A stretch of 32,732 nt of DNA, from positions 1-32,732 of the forward strand of contig SFDE01000029.1 in NCBI GenBank assembly GCA_004558805.1, read 5' to 3'. Source of the stretch: Faecalibacterium prausnitzii. GTDB lineage: Bacteria; Bacillota; Clostridia; Oscillospirales; Ruminococcaceae. Shown piece by piece: positions 30,904 to 32,732 of the stretch; positions within the stretch are counted from its first letter, which is position 1, and every line of letters begins with the position of its first letter. Made by a program: the position numbers and the translations under genes. Below the pieces are notes generated by a model. That model had not been told where the DNA came from, did no database searches, and worked only from the letters and a program-made list of their open reading frames with translations.

Positions 30904-32259
30904 ATGGCTTTTGAATCCCTTACCGACCGCCTTGCCGGTGTGTTCAAAAAACTGCGCAACCACGGCAAGCTTACCGAGGCGGACATCAAGACCGCCATGC
31001 GGGAAGTGCGGATGGCGCTGCTGGAAGCAGACGTCAACTACAAGGTGGCAAAGGACTTCTGCGCCAAGGTGTCGGAACGCGCCATGGGGCAGGAGGTCAT
31101 GGAAAGCCTGACCCCCGCCCAGCAGGTAGTCAAGATCGTCAACGAAGAGCTGGTGGCTCTTATGGGCGGCGAGGAAGCCGTCCGGCTGAACATCAAAAAC
31201 AAGGGGCAGACGGTCATCATGCTTTGCGGTCTGCAGGGCAACGGTAAGACCACCCACGCCGCCAAGCTTGCAAAGTACTTTATCAAACAGGGTCGCCGTC
31301 CCATGCTGGTGGCGTGCGACATTTACCGCCCTGCAGCCATTGACCAGCTGCAGGTGGTGGGCAAACAGGCAGGTGCGCCGGTGTTCGTTCTGCCGGGGGC
31401 AAAGCCTCCGGAGATCGCCCGCAAGGCGCTGGCACATGCCAAGGATTACGGCAACGACATCGTGATCCTGGATACCGCCGGTCGTCTGCAGATCGACGAT
31501 GTGTTGATGCAGGAGTTGGTGGACATCAAGGCGGCGGTGCCGGTGGACGAGACCATGCTGGTGGTGGACGCCATGGCAGGTCAGGACGCTGTAAACGTGG
31601 CAAAGACCTTCAACGAGAAGGTGGGCGTGGACAGCATCATCCTCACCAAGACCGACGGCGACACCCGGGGCGGTGCAGCTTTGTCGGTGCTGGCAGTCAC
31701 CGGCAAGCCCATCAAGTTCCAGGGCGTAGGCGAGAAGCTGGACGACCTGGAGGTGTTCCATCCCACCCGGATGGCAAGCCGTATTCTGGGCATGGGCGAT
31801 GTGCTGAGTCTCATTGAGCGTGCACAGGACGCCGCCGATGAAAAGGCGGCGGAAGAGACCGCCAAGCGGATGATGGAAAACAAGTTCGACATGAACGACA
31901 TGCTGGACCAGTTTGCACAGATCCGCAAGATGGGCGGCATGGGCGCCATGCTCAGCATGCTGCCCGGCGGTGCCGGCATCGACCCCAGCCAGATGGACGA
32001 GAAGGCATTTGACCGCATCGAGGCGATCATCCGCTCCATGACCAAGGAAGAGCGGGAGAAGCCCTCCATCATTAACCCCAAGCGCAAGCGCCGCATTGCC
32101 GCCGGCAGCGGTACCCGGGTGGAGGACGTCAACAAGCTGCTGAAGCAGTTTGAGATGATGCAAAAGATGATGAAGCAGTTCAAAAAGAGCCCCAAGGGCT
32201 TTGCCCGCCGTCTGGGCGGCATGATGGGCAACCCCAACGCCTTCCGGGGCATGAAATAA
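30904..32259 (+). CDS. ffh: Signal recognition particle protein Ffh
   Basis: Ffh is the SRP GTPase that carries ribosomes with nascent membrane proteins to FtsY. The 451-residue product has the helical N domain, the G domain with GLQGNGKTT (residues 107-115), DTAGR and TKTDGDTRGG, and the methionine-rich M domain at the C terminus (FEMMQKMMKQF, GGMMG) that binds 4.5S RNA and signal peptides. The usual GxxGxGKTT reads GLQGNGKTT, with Asn for the common Ser/Ala. AAGGAG precedes the ATG. It is translationally close to ylxM and upstream of rpsP. Confidence 0.97.
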   Translation: MAFESLTDRLAGVFKKLRNHGKLTEADIKTAMREVRMALLEADVNYKVAKDFCAKVSERAMGQEVMESLTPAQQVVKIVNEELVALMGGEEAVRLNIKNKGQTVIMLCGLQGNGKTTHAAKLAKYFIKQGRRPMLVACDIYRPAAIDQLQVVGKQAGAPVFVLPGAKPPEIARKALAHAKDYGNDIVILDTAGRLQIDDVLMQELVDIKAAVPVDETMLVVDAMAGQDAVNVAKTFNEKVGVDSIILTKTDGDTRGGAALSVLAVTGKPIKFQGVGEKLDDLEVFHPTRMASRILGMGDVLSLIERAQDAADEKAAEETAKRMMENKFDMNDMLDQFAQIRKMGGMGAMLSMLPGGAGIDPSQMDEKAFDRIEAIIRSMTKEEREKPSIINPKRKRRIAAGSGTRVEDVNKLLKQFEMMQKMMKQFKKSPKGFARRLGGMMGNPNAFRGMK

Positions 32260-32325
32260 CAAAGGTACACAACCCCCACGGGTTTGTAACATAGAATAAA
32301 ACATTTATTTTGGAGGATATCTATT

Positions 32326-32568
32326 ATGGCAGTTAAGATTCGTCTGCGCCGCGTTGGCGCCAAGAAGGCTCCCTTCTATCGTGTGGTTGTTGCTGACAGC
32401 CGTTTCCCCCGCGATGGTCGCTTCATCGAGGAGATCGGCACCTACGATCCCAACAAGGAGCCCTCTGTTGTCAACATCGACGCTGAGAAGGCAAAGCAGT
32501 GGATCGCTAACGGCGCTCAGCCCACCGATACCGTTCGTGTCCTGCTGAAGAAGTCCAACATTCTGTAA
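32326..32568 (+). CDS. rpsP: 30S ribosomal protein S16
   Basis: The 80-residue product has the S16 start VKIRLRRVGAKKAPFYRVVV and EEIGTYDPNKEP, and helps assemble the central and 5' domains of the small ribosomal subunit. GGAGG lies before the ATG. Codons favour GTT, GCT and CGC, as in highly expressed genes. A small hairpin (AACCC with GGGTT, near 32270-32288) lies between ffh and this gene. Confidence 0.97.
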   Translation: MAVKIRLRRVGAKKAPFYRVVVADSRFPRDGRFIEEIGTYDPNKEPSVVNIDAEKAKQWIANGAQPTDTVRVLLKKSNIL

Positions 32569-32585
32569 GTAGGGAGGGCTGACTC

Positions 32586-32732
32586 ATGCAGGAGCTGTTG
32601 CTGGCAGTTGCCCGCGGTCTCGTGGAGGACAAGGACGCCGTCAAGGTCACGGTGGACGAGCCCCGCGAGGACGGCACCATCGTCTACCACCTGAGCGTGG
32701 CAGAGGGAGATATGGGCCGTGTCATCGGCAAG
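32586..32732 (+). CDS. khpA: KH-domain RNA-binding protein KhpA (partial)
   Basis: The first 49 codons of a short protein are present before the window ends. They read MQELLLAVARGLVEDKDAV, then a beta strand, and reach GRVIGK, the GXXG loop of a KH domain. The place right after rpsP is the conserved one for khpA (ylqC). AGGGAGG precedes the ATG. The product is a small RNA chaperone that works with KhpB in many Firmicutes. Confidence 0.9.
   Translation, partial: MQELLLAVARGLVEDKDAVKVTVDEPREDGTIVYHLSVAEGDMGRVIGK

Overview
The window looks like a chromosomal segment of a GC-rich Firmicute of the Oscillospiraceae/Ruminococcaceae type (Faecalibacterium, Gemmiger or Subdoligranulum-like). The grounds are a GC-rich genome with strong AGGAGG ribosome sites and sigma-A promoters with 17-bp spacers, a LytB/IspH enzyme fused to ribosomal S1 domains, a SpoIIQ-like M23 peptidase, TPP and SAM-I riboswitches in Gram-positive arrangements, and many short intergenic palindromes. 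The genus call is inference; no 16S gene or phylogenetic marker was compared.

Layout. 1-2400: tRNA-Tyr, an AGCS-type sodium:amino-acid symporter and a small unknown gene. 2400-7140: thiamine salvage and HMP synthesis on the minus strand (thiW-thiM-thiE under a TPP riboswitch and terminator, then thiC after a 370-bp gap). 7140-8925: an ABC permease and ATPase with peptide deformylase, minus strand. 9050-10420: a BrnQ-type branched-chain amino acid carrier. 10570-12350: an M23 peptidase and a BAX-inhibitor-1 family protein, minus strand. 12300-14900: HemW and a BaiN/HI0933-type flavoprotein. 15139-18280: cmk, plsC and ispH-S1, a conserved clostridial cluster; here the S1 part is frameshifted. 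18433-18922: gtrA, also frameshifted. 18934-19424: a 491-bp element with inverted ends that contains a DUF559 nuclease gene. 19463-20278: a 45-residue membrane peptide gene and deoC. 20769-22190: SAM-I riboswitch and metK. 22336-24153: a secreted surface protein whose promoter spacer holds a run of ten G. 24507-27843: a PRPP synthetase-like gene and an exported esterase. 27985-30271: a MATE transporter and a PLP-fold protein without its catalytic lysine, minus strand. 30407-end: ylxM-ffh-rpsP-khpA, the signal recognition particle and ribosome cluster, cut by the window end.

The two observations I rate highest are these. (1) The DUF559 nuclease gene sits exactly between inverted copies of the palindromic module that is scattered through at least eight other intergenic sites of this window, with stretches of 69-70 bp identical between distant copies. 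This looks like a compact mobile element with its non-autonomous derivatives. (2) A G10 tract lies between the -35 and -10 boxes of the surface-protein gene, the layout of promoters that switch by slipped-strand mispairing in other bacteria. The frameshifts in ispH-S1 and gtrA, 1.3 kb apart, should be checked against reads before biological meaning is given to them.
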